This document shows positions 41,372 to 52,613 of a stretch of 64,000 nucleotides of DNA, piece by piece. Every line of letters begins with the position of its first letter. The stretch's first letter is position 1. Source of the stretch: Lamellibrachia satsuma. Taxonomy: Eukaryota; Annelida; Polychaeta; Sabellida; Siboglinidae. Position numbers and translations under genes: made by a program. Below the pieces are notes generated by a model. The model saw nothing but the letters and a program-made list of their open reading frames with translations, was not told the origin of the DNA and ran no database searches. The DNA lies in contig BSQZ01000040.1 of NCBI GenBank assembly GCA_033239005.1, positions 2,242,599 through 2,306,598 on the forward strand, written 5' to 3'.

Positions 41372-42003
41372 TTTACATAATACATATTCAGCCATTGGAC
41401 CGGTCAACCAGTGTGTGGTGTAACCATTGTCGACATTATAACGACTGGCATGCGAATGTTGTGTACACTTCTGTACGATAGTATTGAAAGATACGACGAC
41501 CCATTCACTTTCTCGTTCCACGTACTGCCGCTATGCGTCGATAAACGACAAGTGGTTTATACAGGAGGAGGTGGCGACAGCTGTTCTTGCAGTGCGTGAC
41601 GTATTGCCGTTGACTCGCGGTAGAACCCGCATAAATATCGCGTCAATATTTTGTGTAGGCTCGTCCGCAACACTTCCGGACCGCCGCGCTATTGTCCGGC
41701 AGTCGGCCGAGTGCACCCAACGCTGCGCCTAGCAGACAATATCGCAATGTAGCACTCGTGGGAAACTGGCAGCTCGTGAAAAAGACGTCGTTGTGTCGAA
41801 ACGGCAGTTACACGGGAAATGTGCGCGGCTAAACTCCGGCTGTTATCGACACCGGATTGTCTGTTTTGCTAAAGGCTGTTCCATAAACTATCATGGGTTA
41901 CGTTTATGAAATGATGGTGCTTAAATAAAGTACACAATATTCGCAGTTTTAATACATTTGTGTTGTAGTTGCCTAGTAAAACGTAACTGCCGTAATAATG
42001 CCC
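41371..42003. other. no supported feature
   Basis: Nothing recognised upstream of the CR1-A copy. Confidence 0.5.
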
Positions 42004-42007
42004 TAAC

Positions 42008-43571
42008 AAGGATAACAAATCACGGGGAGTGGATGGGATTCCTCCAAAATTACTAATGGAAACAGTAGATCAAATCAGTATACCACTTGCAAGAGTATTC
42101 AACTTGTCATTAAAAGAGGGAGTTGTTCCGTTTGAATGGAAAGAAGCAAACATCATACCATTATTTAAAAAGGGTTCGAGAAATAAGTCAGAGAATTACA
42201 GACCAGTGAGTTTAACGTCAGTGATTTGTAAATTATTAGAAAGGTTAATTAAAGACCATATGGTGGACTTCCTCGTTAAGCATAAATTATTAAATTCATC
42301 TCAACATGGATTCCTTAAAGCGAGGTCATGCTTAACAAATATGTTATGTTTTTTGGAAGAAATCACCAAGTGGATAGACGTGGGATCGCCAGTAGATATT
42401 ATCTACTTAGATTTTCAGAAAGCTTTTGACAAAGTGCCACATCAAAGATTGCTACTTAAATTAAAAGCCCATGGTATCGGGGATAGCATAACTGACTGGA
42501 TAGAACAATGGCTGACTGACAGAAGACAACGAGTTGTAGTAGATGGAGAAGTTTCAAATTGGAAATCGGTTTTGAGTGGGGTACCTCAAGGATCAGTATT
42601 AGGACCTATATTATTCTTAATTTATATCAATGACTTGGACGAGAATATAACAAGTAACGTACTGAAATTTGCGGACGACACAAAACTGTTTAGAAAGGTT
42701 AATACTGATGGTGCTAAACAACATTTACAAAACGATCTAGACAGATTAGTGAAATGGTCTGAGAAATGGCAGATGCTGTTCAATTTTGGGAAATGTAAAT
42801 GCCTACATATAGGACATGGGAACTTGAATGTAAACTATAAAATGGGAGCTACTGTTCTGGGTACTACTGTAAAAGAAAAGGACTTAGGAGTTACAATAAG
42901 CGCTGATATGAAAGTTTCAGAGCAGTGTGGTATTGCAGCTTCAAAGGGTAATCAAATTCTTGGATTGATTAGAAGAAACATAACATACAAGGGAAAAAAG
43001 TTAATTATACCTCTTTATAAAGCAATAGTTAGACCTCATTTAGAATACTGTATACAAGCATGGAGACCATATCGTAAGAAGAATATAGATACGCTTGAAC
43101 GCATACAAAGGAGAGCAACTAAAATGATTCCAGAACTTAGAGACCTTAGTTATGAAGAACGCCTGAAAGAATGTGGTTTAACAACTCTAGAGACAAGGAG
43201 GTTAAGAGGAGATCAGATTGAAGTTTTTAAGATATTGAATGGGTATGAAAATATTGATAGAAATATGTTTTTCTCACTCAAGAAGGATAGCAGAACTAAA
43301 GGACATGAGGTAAAATTAGTAAAGGATCAATGTAGATTGGACATCAGGAAGCACTCGTTCTCACAGAGGACAATAAATGAATGGAACACACTGTCTACAG
43401 ATTGTGTAACTGCTAGCAGCGTGAATATGTTTAAAAACAAGGTTGACACATATATCAGGAGGGCGGGTTATAAGTAGGTGAACATTGTTGGACTCTCGAT
43501 AAGCCAATGGCTTCCTTGTCCACTTGCCATCTGGGCCTTTGGCTTGGATGGCAAATCTTGTTAAATCTTGT
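42008..43571 (+). mobile_element. CR1 LINE, subfamily A, 5'-truncated, RT frame open
   Basis: The copy begins at the RT block KDNKSRGVDG and runs through the RT, 3' hairpin (43524-43554) and two AAATCTTGTT units. TAAC lies at both sides (42004-42007 and 43572-43575). It lacks ORF1, endonuclease and the RT N-terminus, so it is dead on arrival despite the open frame. Confidence 0.92.
42029..43477 (+). CDS. CR1 ORF2 reverse transcriptase, C-terminal 480 residues
   Basis: An uninterrupted frame with no genuine start codon at its left end: it opens with the transposon truncation, and the GTG at 42029 is just a valine. Motifs in order are FKKGSRNKSENYRPVSL, SQHGFLKARSCLTN, IIYLDFQKAFDKVPH (motif A Asp), SGVPQGSVLGPILF, KFADDTKLF (catalytic Asp pair), LFNFGKCKCLHIGHG, and the CR1 C-terminal PLYKAIVRPHLEYCIQAW, RIQRRATKMIPELRDLSYEE and SVNMFKNKVDTYIRRAGYK. 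One change is visible at the left end (SRG where the family has SPG). It differs from the 2.5-kb copy at roughly 15 of 480 residues. Confidence 0.88.
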   Translation: MDGIPPKLLMETVDQISIPLARVFNLSLKEGVVPFEWKEANIIPLFKKGSRNKSENYRPVSLTSVICKLLERLIKDHMVDFLVKHKLLNSSQHGFLKARSCLTNMLCFLEEITKWIDVGSPVDIIYLDFQKAFDKVPHQRLLLKLKAHGIGDSITDWIEQWLTDRRQRVVVDGEVSNWKSVLSGVPQGSVLGPILFLIYINDLDENITSNVLKFADDTKLFRKVNTDGAKQHLQNDLDRLVKWSEKWQMLFNFGKCKCLHIGHGNLNVNYKMGATVLGTTVKEKDLGVTISADMKVSEQCGIAASKGNQILGLIRRNITYKGKKLIIPLYKAIVRPHLEYCIQAWRPYRKKNIDTLERIQRRATKMIPELRDLSYEERLKECGLTTLETRRLRGDQIEVFKILNGYENIDRNMFFSLKKDSRTKGHEVKLVKDQCRLDIRKHSFSQRTINEWNTLSTDCVTASSVNMFKNKVDTYIRRAGYK

Positions 43572-45096
43572 TAACGACGCTATTATAAATGGCTGCCAAC
43601 GTCACCGGCAAATTAGCTTGAACAATTTAAAACCGAGTTTATATAAATAATACTATTTTGCTATTTGAAGAAGAAAGCAATTTGGCGTTACAGTTAGTTA
43701 TTGGAATCAGGTTGTACGTGACTGGCTTTACAACATACGAATGGGTTAAGATAAAAGGGGAGATTTTATACGTCAAACCATACAGGGGGTTATACGGCAC
43801 ATCGCTGTACATCTGTTGTATTATGATTAAGAACGTAAGGACGTTATCATTATTATTATACTACGTATCATTATACTAATTGGCTATCATTTATGTAATG
43901 TGAAATGTACACGTATAAGATAATAAGCACCGTACACCTACAACAAGTATTTTCAATAAACATGACGAGTGTAAGACACTGTGAACCTTACTCCAAACCT
44001 GTTCTTGGGTGAACCCTTTTGTTTGTGGCGCCTGCTCGCATACACTAGGATACTCAAACGTATTTCTCTACTTTTAGTATTGGTATATTATGGGGCTTGA
44101 TATAAGCCCTGCTTGCAGTTTGCGCTCCTGTAATGTATGTGTAGTGGCAGGAAGCCGGACGCTCGCAAGAGGAATGTCACTATAAGCTGACAGAGGCTCT
44201 GGGCTCGGAATGCTGAGAGAAATGTGTCGGAGGAATTCGGAGAGAATCGACCGTTTACGGCGGCGTTTCGCGATCAAATCAACAAATCGACCCGATTTCA
44301 AAGGCAACGACGCCTGTTATTGCCGATTCTTCAGGGATGCTATAAAAAATATCGATGTACAGGAAATTAGTTTTATGGGGAGAGGGGTAGCCGCTGTTTT
44401 GCTTATCCGAGCACAATTCGTGCTGACTCCGCGCCAATCCCAGTTTTGTGTTGTGGCGAAAGAGCTGCCACCTGGCGAATGCGAAGGTGCTCACAAGTCG
44501 GTTTCGTGCAGCATCGTACATTGTTGTTTTGAGATCATCCCGTATTGAAAATGCGGGATCGATTATTGTTGTCGCGTTGCGTAGGCGTATTGCAACGATA
44601 AAGCGTTGTTTTCATTCCCGTTATGACTTAACGGCGATTTTTTCTTTCTATGTAACATAAAAACTTACTTAATAACGTCAAGTTGTGCATTATGTGATAG
44701 CGTTGCCAAATAAAATTCAGACACAATGCACTTTACTAGTAATCAGTAACCACGTCCTGGACAATAATAAATTTTCTGTTTGTTCCTATTTAACTTCATT
44801 TATGGCGTATTTGTACCTAGTTTCATTGTTATATAGTATACACTATGTATATTCTACCATCTTGACCGCCGAAATGTATTTTAATGAACCACAGTTTGTT
44901 AATATAATTTGACCGTTATTTGATTAATTTGAATGTTTCGACCCGAATATCATGTTTACATTGCATGCTGAAGAGCAAGGTCGATATTCACAAAACAGAT
45001 AAATTAAAACTGCTGTTGATTCAAACATATTTGTCCGATCAAGATGTTAAAATATTGATATTCTTCTATAATTTGTAATATAAAACATGATTTGAC

Positions 45097-45186
45097 AATA
45101 ACAACAACCAGACTATGTACGTTTAAATAACAACGATCAGACTATGTACCTTTAAATAACAACGACTAGATTATGTACCTTTAAAG
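45097..45186. repeat. 29-bp tandem repeat
   Basis: Three copies of AATAACAACGATCAGACTAT plus GTACCTTTA with point differences. Confidence 0.9.
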
Positions 45187-45537
45187 AAAATACTTTCAAA
45201 CACGATCGTTTTAACATTCGTAACTCACACGTTTGTTTTACCTCTGGGCCGCACCGCTAATTTCCCAGGAATGGGCGTGTCTCCCTTACCCACTGCTTTA
45301 GTTAACGGAATATAGCGGTGTTGTCGTGTTTAGGAATCTTTCCTCCACACATCTGCCGGAAACCTGAACCGGTAAATCATTGGGTGGAGCTTCCAACCTG
45401 CGCTACTCGGCCCGACTGCCAGATGGTGCGAACGCTGTTTTTCCTATAACAAAACACGCGTGCGTGAAACATATGCTCCCATATGCTGGTATCATGCCGC
45501 GCATATATAAATAAGTGGATTTATTGTATGCGTGAAA

Positions 45538-45590
45538 CGGCGTGCGTGTGTGTGTGCGTGCGTGCGTGCGTGCGTGCGTGTGTGTGTTGT
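45538..45590. repeat. (GTGC)n/(GT)n simple repeat
   Basis: (GTGC)n flanked by GTGTGTG. Confidence 0.95.
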
Positions 45591-45720
45591 AGGTATTCGT
45601 GTGTACATTGTTATCACAAGCCCCGTTAGTATATGTTGTGGAAGGTTTATTCATACTGGTTTGGTGTTGATCCTATCACATCTGACATGTGTGATTTTTG
45701 TAATATTTGTTTTGTTTCAG

Positions 45721-46019
45721 GCCATCCGTGTCATCGTGAATCCGGTAACCAAGGAGGTCGGCGTGTGTCACACAAAGATGACCGATTCGGCGCCTTAATG
45801 AAAACACCGTGTGTGTTTACCGCAAGTGACGAAACGTGGCCGAGTGCTAGATAATCAGTGTGCCGATAGGACACATTCATTTGGAATATTCAACTAGATA
45901 ACCAGAACGAAATACGGGAAGGTTTTAGTAGATTCAGTGAAGAAATAGCAACTTTTGTATGTATTGCCATCCATGGCGTAGTTTTAAGGTACACCAATAA
46001 GTGGGATATTTCCCGTAAT
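45721..46019 (+). other. 5' leader part of a transcribed exon of the CRIB-motif gene
   Basis: A good splice acceptor (T-rich tract ending in tttgtttcag) ends at 45720, so an exon probably begins at 45721 and runs into the long ORF that starts at 46020. The leader carries several upstream ATGs. One starts a 6-codon uORF (45778-45798). A second starts at 45798, overlapping the first uORF's stop as TAATG, and ends at 45854. A further short one lies near 45959. In the frame of the main ORF there is a TAG near 45866 and no ATG between it and 46020. The upstream exon(s) and promoter are not identified. Confidence 0.5.
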
Positions 46020-48031
46020 ATGGAGGTACCAAACGGTAATAGCGCGCGTTCAGTGAAACACACAGGACGTCCGCAAGGTGGCGTCGAGTCAAAAACAACC
46101 ATGGCGGCCTCGCAGACAGACAGCGTTGACAAAACCGAAACGCGTGGAACTCCGAAATACAGGATTTTACCGAAGTTGTTATCAGTGAAACGTTCGCAGA
46201 ACAAAAATAATGACTTTGGAAAGACAGGCTTTCACGTTCGCGTGTCGCCCGTGGCCACATCGACGCCGAAGGACAAGGTGAACGGACGGGTGGTGTCATC
46301 GCAGGTGAAGCGGGCCGAGTCTCGGGCGAAGAGACGGCAGTATCTGGCGGGAGAGTGTGTCTCACCGACGTCCAGCAGAACCATTACGTTTCCGTCGTCG
46401 CCGGAAAGAAACGACACCGAGACTGCGGCAAAGCAGGGGCAAAAACTAATGCGACCATGCGGTTCGCCCCCGGCGCGACCGGGGGCTTCACCCCCACAGC
46501 GACCGGGTGGTTCACCCCCGGTGCGACCGGGCAGTTCACCTCCAACCCGACCGTGCCATTCGTCCGGTGTCTGTACGACGTCATCACTGCCTGTAAATGG
46601 CAGCAAGGACGCAACAACGAATTCTGACGTAAAAGACAGAACAACGATCAAGTCCGACACGAAAGACAAAACAAAGAACAAGTCTGACATAAAAGACAGA
46701 ACAACGAACAAGTCTGACATGAAAGACAAAACAACGAACAAGTCTGACATGAAAGACAAAACAACGAACAAGTCTGACATGAAAGACAAAACAAAGAACA
46801 AGTCAGACATAAAAGACAGAACAACGAACAAGTCTGACATGAAAGACAAAACAAAGAACAAATCTGACATAAAAGACAGAACAACGAACAAGTCTGACAT
46901 GAAAGATAAAACAACGAACAAGTCTGACATAAAAGACAGAACAACGATCGAGTCTGACATGAAAGGCACAGCAAAGAACACATCTAAAGTAACGGACAGA
47001 TGTGATTCCGCCGTGGCCCGAGTACGTGATAAACGTACGTCGTCGCCACAAACGAAAGCAACAATACCACCAAAGTTGCCGAGTCGCAACTCATCATACA
47101 GATGTGAACCTTCGCGTCCATCAAACAGTGGAGCGACACCTGCGCCCTCTACGGTGTCGCTAGATGGCAGGGAGCGTGTGTCTGACGCGACACGAACATA
47201 CCCTGACGAGAAAGCAGCACACGGTGCCGGAGAAACAGGATTGATAAGGACCCCGGGACACCGACCATTAGTAGGTCATGTGACACCGACCACAAAGACG
47301 TGCGTCCAGGAAATAAATACGAATCGTAGCAAAGACAGAAACGAATCGCACGCTCGGGTAAAAAGTGATAACGAGACGGTTGGCATGGGGACGGGCGAGA
47401 GAGGGGCATCACCCCATTCATCAATCACCGATTCTCTCGTTGTCAGCGCCACGATGGCGCGCACGGTTTCGCACAACGAGTCCCTCAGCAAGAGTGACAC
47501 TTCCGGTACGGACGCCGATTGGACCGGAAGTGCCCCAGAACAACTGGGCGCCGGCAACGCACGCTCGATGTGTGCCACTCCGGACATGCACCGGACCGTC
47601 ATGCAGAACGACAACCCGTCCGACCGTCGGTGGAACAGCACGAGGGTGGTACGATCGCGGTCCGACGTATTCAGCTGCGGCCAGTCTTCTAGACCCGTCG
47701 TCAGCGACTGCGTGAAGTTGTCCCAGGAAGGGCGTTCGAGCAGGTTTAGTGAGCGATGTCGTCCCCAGGCGCCACCACCGCCGCCGCCGGCACGAGCCTC
47801 GATGTCAGCCGACGATATTGACACGTCACGCCTGATTCTACTGAGCACGCGCCGTAGCTTCACGTTCTCCGATCGACACAGCAACCTGCGCAGTTCGTTC
47901 ATGCAGCCGCCGCCGAAGTCGCCACCGGCCGATCCGATCAAGAACGAATCTGAATGCGGTGACGCAAAACCGGACTTTGCGAAGTCGACGGACACAGAGA
48001 TTTACTCGCTCCCGCAACCGCAGTGTTACAG
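46020..48031 (+). CDS. CRIB-motif protein, first coding exon (residues 1-670, disordered/repeat region)
   Basis: This is the long open exon of the only convincing host gene. The ATG at 46020 is the first in-frame ATG after an in-frame stop, and its context is strong (A at -3, G at +4). The product is basic, rich in Ser/Thr/Lys/Pro and probably disordered. In order it has proline repeats of the type RPGxSPP (about residues 145-182), about twelve decapeptide repeats of the type KDKTTNKSDM (about 200-322), and a PPPPPPA run near residue 585. No enzyme domain is visible. The donor is chosen at CAG|gtgtgtaag (intron from 48032) because joining there to 48783 keeps the frame (phase 2). The nearby alternative ...tgt|gtaaga would give a stop soon after the junction. 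The exon continues in the CDS at 48783-49752; together they predict 993 residues. The gene model is inferred without transcript data. Confidence 0.75.
46617..46990. repeat. 30-bp coding minisatellite
   Basis: About twelve 30-bp units in frame within the host gene, encoding variants of the decapeptide KDKTTNKSDM. Alternating K/R and T/K positions show that units were copied in blocks. Confidence 0.85.
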
Positions 48032-48066
48032 GTGTGTAAGATATTGGCCATATTGATATTGCATTA

Positions 48067-48212
48067 CAGTGGATTCTCGCTATATGGACTCCCGATGTTA
48101 TGAACGTTCGCTCAGTGGGAACCACTTTGAAATGCCCATTCTGGCATTATAAGGAACACCGGGTATATGGAGCAACATAGCTTAGCATGTTCCATACAGC
48201 GAGAGTCCACTC
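48067..48212. mobile_element. pogo/Tigger-like MITE in the intron
   Basis: A 146-bp element. It begins CAGTGGATTCTCGCTATATG and its other end reads (reverse complement) GAGTGGACTCTCGCTGTATG, so the ends are terminal inverted repeats over about 20 bp. It is flanked by TA on both sides (48065-48066 and 48213-48214). TIRs of the CAGT..CTCG.TATA type with a TA target duplication are typical of Tc1/mariner-superfamily pogo/Tigger elements. No coding capacity. Confidence 0.7.
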
Positions 48213-48494
48213 TATATAAATAATGGTACATCTAGTCTTTGACTAGGTCGTTTATTTATAGAAATACAGAGAATGTGATATTGCATTGTGACATGCTTTT
48301 GTTTTGGAGTTTAGCATATGGTTGGTTCATCAGTGGTGATAATTGGAAAAAGTCGTTTGAATATAATTGTCCAGCATGATATGACCATAATTTATTATAA
48401 GCAAGTTGCTTAGTTTTAATTCCGGCTTCTGCGTCATGTTCTTGTCTATGCTGACAACGGTAGTAGTCGAACAGGTCTCAGTTATAAAAAATAG

Positions 48495-48768
48495 GTGTGT
48501 GCATTTGCCACCGTAATAATTATGTGTATATGCAAACGTAATAGTTATGTATATTTGCCACCGAAATGTGTATTTAACAATGTTATATTTATGTGTACTT
48601 GCCAACGTAATAGTTATGAGTACTTGTCAACGTAATAGTTATATGTACTTGCCACTGTAATAGTTGTGTATTTCCCAACGCAACAGTTGTATGTATTTGC
48701 CTACGTAACAATTATATGTATTTACCAACGTAATAGTTATGTGTATTTGCCAACGTAATAGTGATGTC
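48495..48768. repeat. 25-bp minisatellite inside the intron
   Basis: About ten degenerate copies of a unit like ATGTGTATTTGCCAACGTAA plus TAGTT, ending about 14 bp before the splice acceptor. Confidence 0.75.
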
Positions 48769-48782
48769 ACTGTTTCTCGCAG

Positions 48783-49752
48783 CGAGGACACGATGAAAGC
48801 GATAAAACAGATTACCGACAAGTATGACACATTGCAACGGCGCCGTCTACAGGCAATGTCATTCCGAGAGGCAGGACGACGGAAACCATCCGAACGAACA
48901 CTCGCTTCCACTTCCGGCGCCGAATCGGACCCGGCGATCGCGGAATCATCGTCCGTTCCTGGCGATCGGTCGGCGAGTACTGACGCCGTCGACGGAATTG
49001 TAGATGACGCTTTCGGCGCTGACGATGACGTGAGTTTATCGGCGGGAATCACGCAACGAGATATCTCGAGGCTTGAGCTGTTCTACGGAAGCCGCGATAC
49101 GATTGTCGCCATTTGTCGGTGTCTCGCCGACGTGTTGTTCAGTGAAAAATCCGCCGGGAACCAAAGGTCGTCGCCGGCCGGCTGGCGTCATGCGCACACG
49201 GGTATTCCGGTGTTTGTGCTGAACACTGGTCGCGGTACGCGCAAACGCGATCTGTGCGTCGTGCTGGCGGAACGCGAGACGGGGTTCGCACTGTGGCATG
49301 ATAAAATCACGTACTTGAGCAACTACACGACGCACGAGGGCGCCACCGCTTTCCACACGATGCAGCCCTCGTCGCGTCCGATAGGGGACTTGGTCGGCCT
49401 ACGGTTCTACGACGCGGCCGCAGCCGAAGACTTCCACGCGCGCTTCGTCCGGATGACGGCCGACCCGACCGACGAACTGTGGCGGGTCGGCACTTCCGGT
49501 CACCGGAAGTCGTCGACAAAGAAGCGATGGAGCCTGGGACGAAAAAGCGACGCGGCGGCCACCAAGACGAAGACGAAGCGAGACATCTCGCAACCGTGCA
49601 ACTTCGCGCACGTCACAAACGTGAAACAGCTCGAGCCGGGGTTGATGTCTAGTCTAGCTGACATGATTGCCCGCACGGTGGCGCGACGGGTCATCGGGAG
49701 GTCACCCGGCAGTCGTCCGTCGTCGTATTCGTCAATCGCCAGCAGCACGTAG
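48783..49752 (+). CDS. CRIB-motif protein, last coding exon (WH1/PH-like region plus CRIB motif)
   Basis: This exon holds the folded part of the protein (residues about 671-993). An acidic Ser-rich linker is followed by a globular region at about 770-900, with GIPVFVLNTG, CVVLAERETGFALWHDKITY, a FHT triplet and VGLRFYDAAAAEDFHARF. That layout recalls the WH1/EVH1 domain of WASP, but this is a by-eye resemblance. At about 938-951 is ISQPCNFAHVTNV, a close match to the CRIB consensus I-S-x-P-x2-F-x-H-x2-H-V-G, with Asn for the second His and Lys for the Gly. CRIB motifs bind GTP-loaded Cdc42/Rac, so a role as a cytoskeletal effector or adaptor is inferred. A WASP-like VCA actin-nucleating tail is absent; the protein ends in a Ser/Arg-rich tail soon after the motif. 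I cannot name the orthologue. No polyadenylation signal is obvious close by; an AATAAA lies at 50891. Confidence 0.75.
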
Positions 49753-51644
49753 CGTCGACGATGTGTGCTGTGGTCGAACGACAAGGGACGCTCTCCAGAC
49801 TCCGTGGCTGACCCTGTGGTTCATCTCTTTGTAAAGCACGAGATTTTACTGTACATAGAATTATATGGGATATGATGCACAAAACTAATTGATTATGGCG
49901 TCAGTGTATAATTTGATATGGTACATATAAGTAATCATGAAGCATACACCTGATGCAATAGGACAATTGTAACAAAGACAACAATTCACACATATATAAA
50001 CAAAACATATGTAGACATATTTTGCAATTCGTTTACTCATATAAACCATGCTGCTTTGTTTTACTACCATCATTTTCATGATGACATTGTTTAAAAAAAT
50101 AGTTCCTTTAAAAACACATTATATGAAAGCTGTCGAGATAACTATTTCGAGTGTTCAACTTTCGTACGTTTATCAAACGCCCTGCCGATACAGTGTCAAC
50201 GTAAACAAGTATGTTTACTGTTCCAGTTTTATGACACACAGAACATGATAACCTGGATATAAATATAATACTTTGAACAAACTGAGGAATCATGACAAGT
50301 TCTGTTTGTACCTTAAATATCGTTAGAGCTAATTCCGTGTGGTAGGAGATATGTATAATAATGGTCGCGTTAAAGAGCAGTATTATCTATGCCATGTATA
50401 CCCTGCAATGGAGTCTAAATTCTATACAAATGTATACTGGAGAGTCCGCATTTAGTGTGAGATATACTATATTTACATGGCGCCTACGGGCAGATGACCT
50501 TTCGGTAATAGATTAATAGTCATTTTTCGTAGGACACAATATACATTATAGAGTAAACCCGACCACATCATACACATTTATTAGTATACGCCTCTTGTTT
50601 ATATATATATATATATATACACGGTTCCCGCCTAAATCGGACGTATTGTCCTGTACCAGCATTGTCTATCGTGCACATGTTATTAATGTTTCGTATATAT
50701 TTCGCGTACATATGGGCCCAGGACTAGATAGTAGAGAACGAGTTGCTTTTCGCATGGGATTCAATAGTTTCCTAATTTGTAACAGCATCTAGAATTCATG
50801 AATTCTAAAAAGATGTCGCCAATTTACAAATGTTTCGAATAATCCGTTCCTTTGTTGTTTCGCAGTGACCTGTGTTTTTAAAAATTAATCAATAAATATT
50901 GCCAGCTCGATGCATACGATCTACAAAAGGTTGTAGGTAATATGTGTAGAATGTTGATAATGCATATAATGTGTAAAATGTTGACAATGCATAATGGAGA
51001 ATCTGGGTACAACGTATCATTACGAGAAATTGTCGAAGCTTAAAGGTGCTTAATTCGATTTTTTGCTAGTCTCATTTCAAATTTGTTTAAAGAAAAACCA
51101 AACCTACCTAGTATCCACTGCAACATGCTAGCTCGTTTGTATGTAGTTTTTGTGAAATTACCAGACAAACTATTAAATTAGTTCAAACATTAACTGAAGT
51201 GAACATCGAAATGCTGAAAAATCACTATTTTCTTCCATGGGGAAATTTCGAAACTTTGTCATGTGATCGGCAGGAGGGTGGAGGTCGCGCCCATGATCAT
51301 CATTGTTCACCATTTTGTATATCCACTATTTTGATCTTTGCTAGATCTAACGACCAAAGTAAATTATTTCGATGATTTGAAAAAATTATTGAAAATTTTT
51401 ATTAAACAGAATGCGCACATTACTTAAACTAGTAACACACTACATGTCTGGACGTAAGTGAATCGGATTCATGATGGACTGAACCATTTTAGGAAGCAGC
51501 TTTACTCTTTAAACGTATTTTGTTTCCCAATTCAATTGAACTGTTTGTCACATTTGACGAATGCTACACAATTATAATAAAGTTCAATTGAAACAACACT
51601 TGATTTTGTCTTCAATGTCACGTTAGCTATGTAGCAACACCTTT
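49753..51644. other. 3' flank of the CRIB-motif gene
   Basis: Possibly includes the 3' UTR, with an AATAAA at 50891. A short (TA)n lies at about 50600-50620. No further gene is seen. Confidence 0.4.
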
Positions 51645-52613
51645 TGGGACTGTTGATAACAACACAGCACTAGCCGGCTGGTACACGAGAGAACATTAAC
51701 AACAACACAGCACTAGCCGGCTGGTACACGAGAGAACATTAACAACAACACAGCACTAGCCGGCTGGTACACGAGAGAACATTAACAACAAAACAGCACT
51801 AGCCGGCTGGAACACGGAAGAACATTCACAACGACACAACACTAGCCGGCTGGAACACGGAAGAACATTCACAACGACACAGCACTAGCCGGCTGGAACA
51901 CGGAAGAACATTCACAACGACACAACACTAGCCGGCTGGAACATGGAAGAACATTCACAACGACACAACACTAGCCGGCTGGAACACGGAAGAACATTCA
52001 CAACGACACAGCACTAGCCGGTTGGTACACGGAAGAACATTCAAAACATAACAGCATTATACGGCTGGTACACGGAAGAACATTCACAACAACACAGCAC
52101 TAGCCGGCTGGAACATGGAAGAACATTCAAAACATAACAGCATTATACGGCTGGTACACGGAAGAACATTCACAACAACACAGCACTAGCCGGTTGGTAC
52201 ACGGAAGAACATTCAAAACATAACAGCATTATACGGCTGGTACACGGAAGAACATTCACAACGACACAGCACTAGCCGGTTGGTACACGGAAGAACATTC
52301 AAAACATAACAGCATTATACGGCTGGTACACGGAAGAACATTCACAACGACACAGCACTAGCTGGCTGGAACACGGAAGAACATTCAAAACATAACAGCA
52401 TTATACGGCTGGTACACGGAAGAACATTCACAACAACACAGCACTAGCTGGCTGGAACACGGAAGAACATTCAAAACATAACAGCATTATACGGCTGGTA
52501 CACGGAAGAACATTCACAACAACACAGCACTAGCCGGTTGGTACACGGAAGAACATTCACAACAACACAGCACTAGCCGGCTGGTTCACGGAAGAACATT
52601 CACAACAACACAG
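51645..52613. repeat. 43-bp satellite with higher-order structure
   Basis: About 22 monomers of 43 bp around the core CACTAGCCGGCTGGTACACG. Three types are visible: one with GAGAGAACATT (first three units), one with GGAAGAACATTC and GACACA, and one with AACATAACAGCATTATACGG. From about 52020 the second and third types alternate, giving an 86-bp higher-order unit. Confidence 0.93.

Larger units (their letters stand above)
43576..45720. other. sequence upstream of the CRIB-motif gene, no supported exon
   Basis: Probably intron or 5' flank of the downstream gene. Apart from the 29-bp and GTGC repeats nothing is recognised. Confidence 0.4.
48032..48782 (+). other. intron of the CRIB-motif gene
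   Basis: A 751-bp GT..AG intron. It starts gtgtgtaag after ...tgttacag and ends tgtttctcgcag before cgaggacacg. It contains a pogo/Tigger-like MITE (48067-48212) and a degenerate 25-bp minisatellite that runs almost to the acceptor. It is phase 2: the split codon becomes AG|C, Ser. Confidence 0.7.

Noticed and set aside
46232..47995. Long minus-strand frames (285 and 239 codons) opposite the CRIB-motif gene
   Set aside because: They mirror the coding minisatellite and GC-rich coding sequence of the + strand gene and have no domains.
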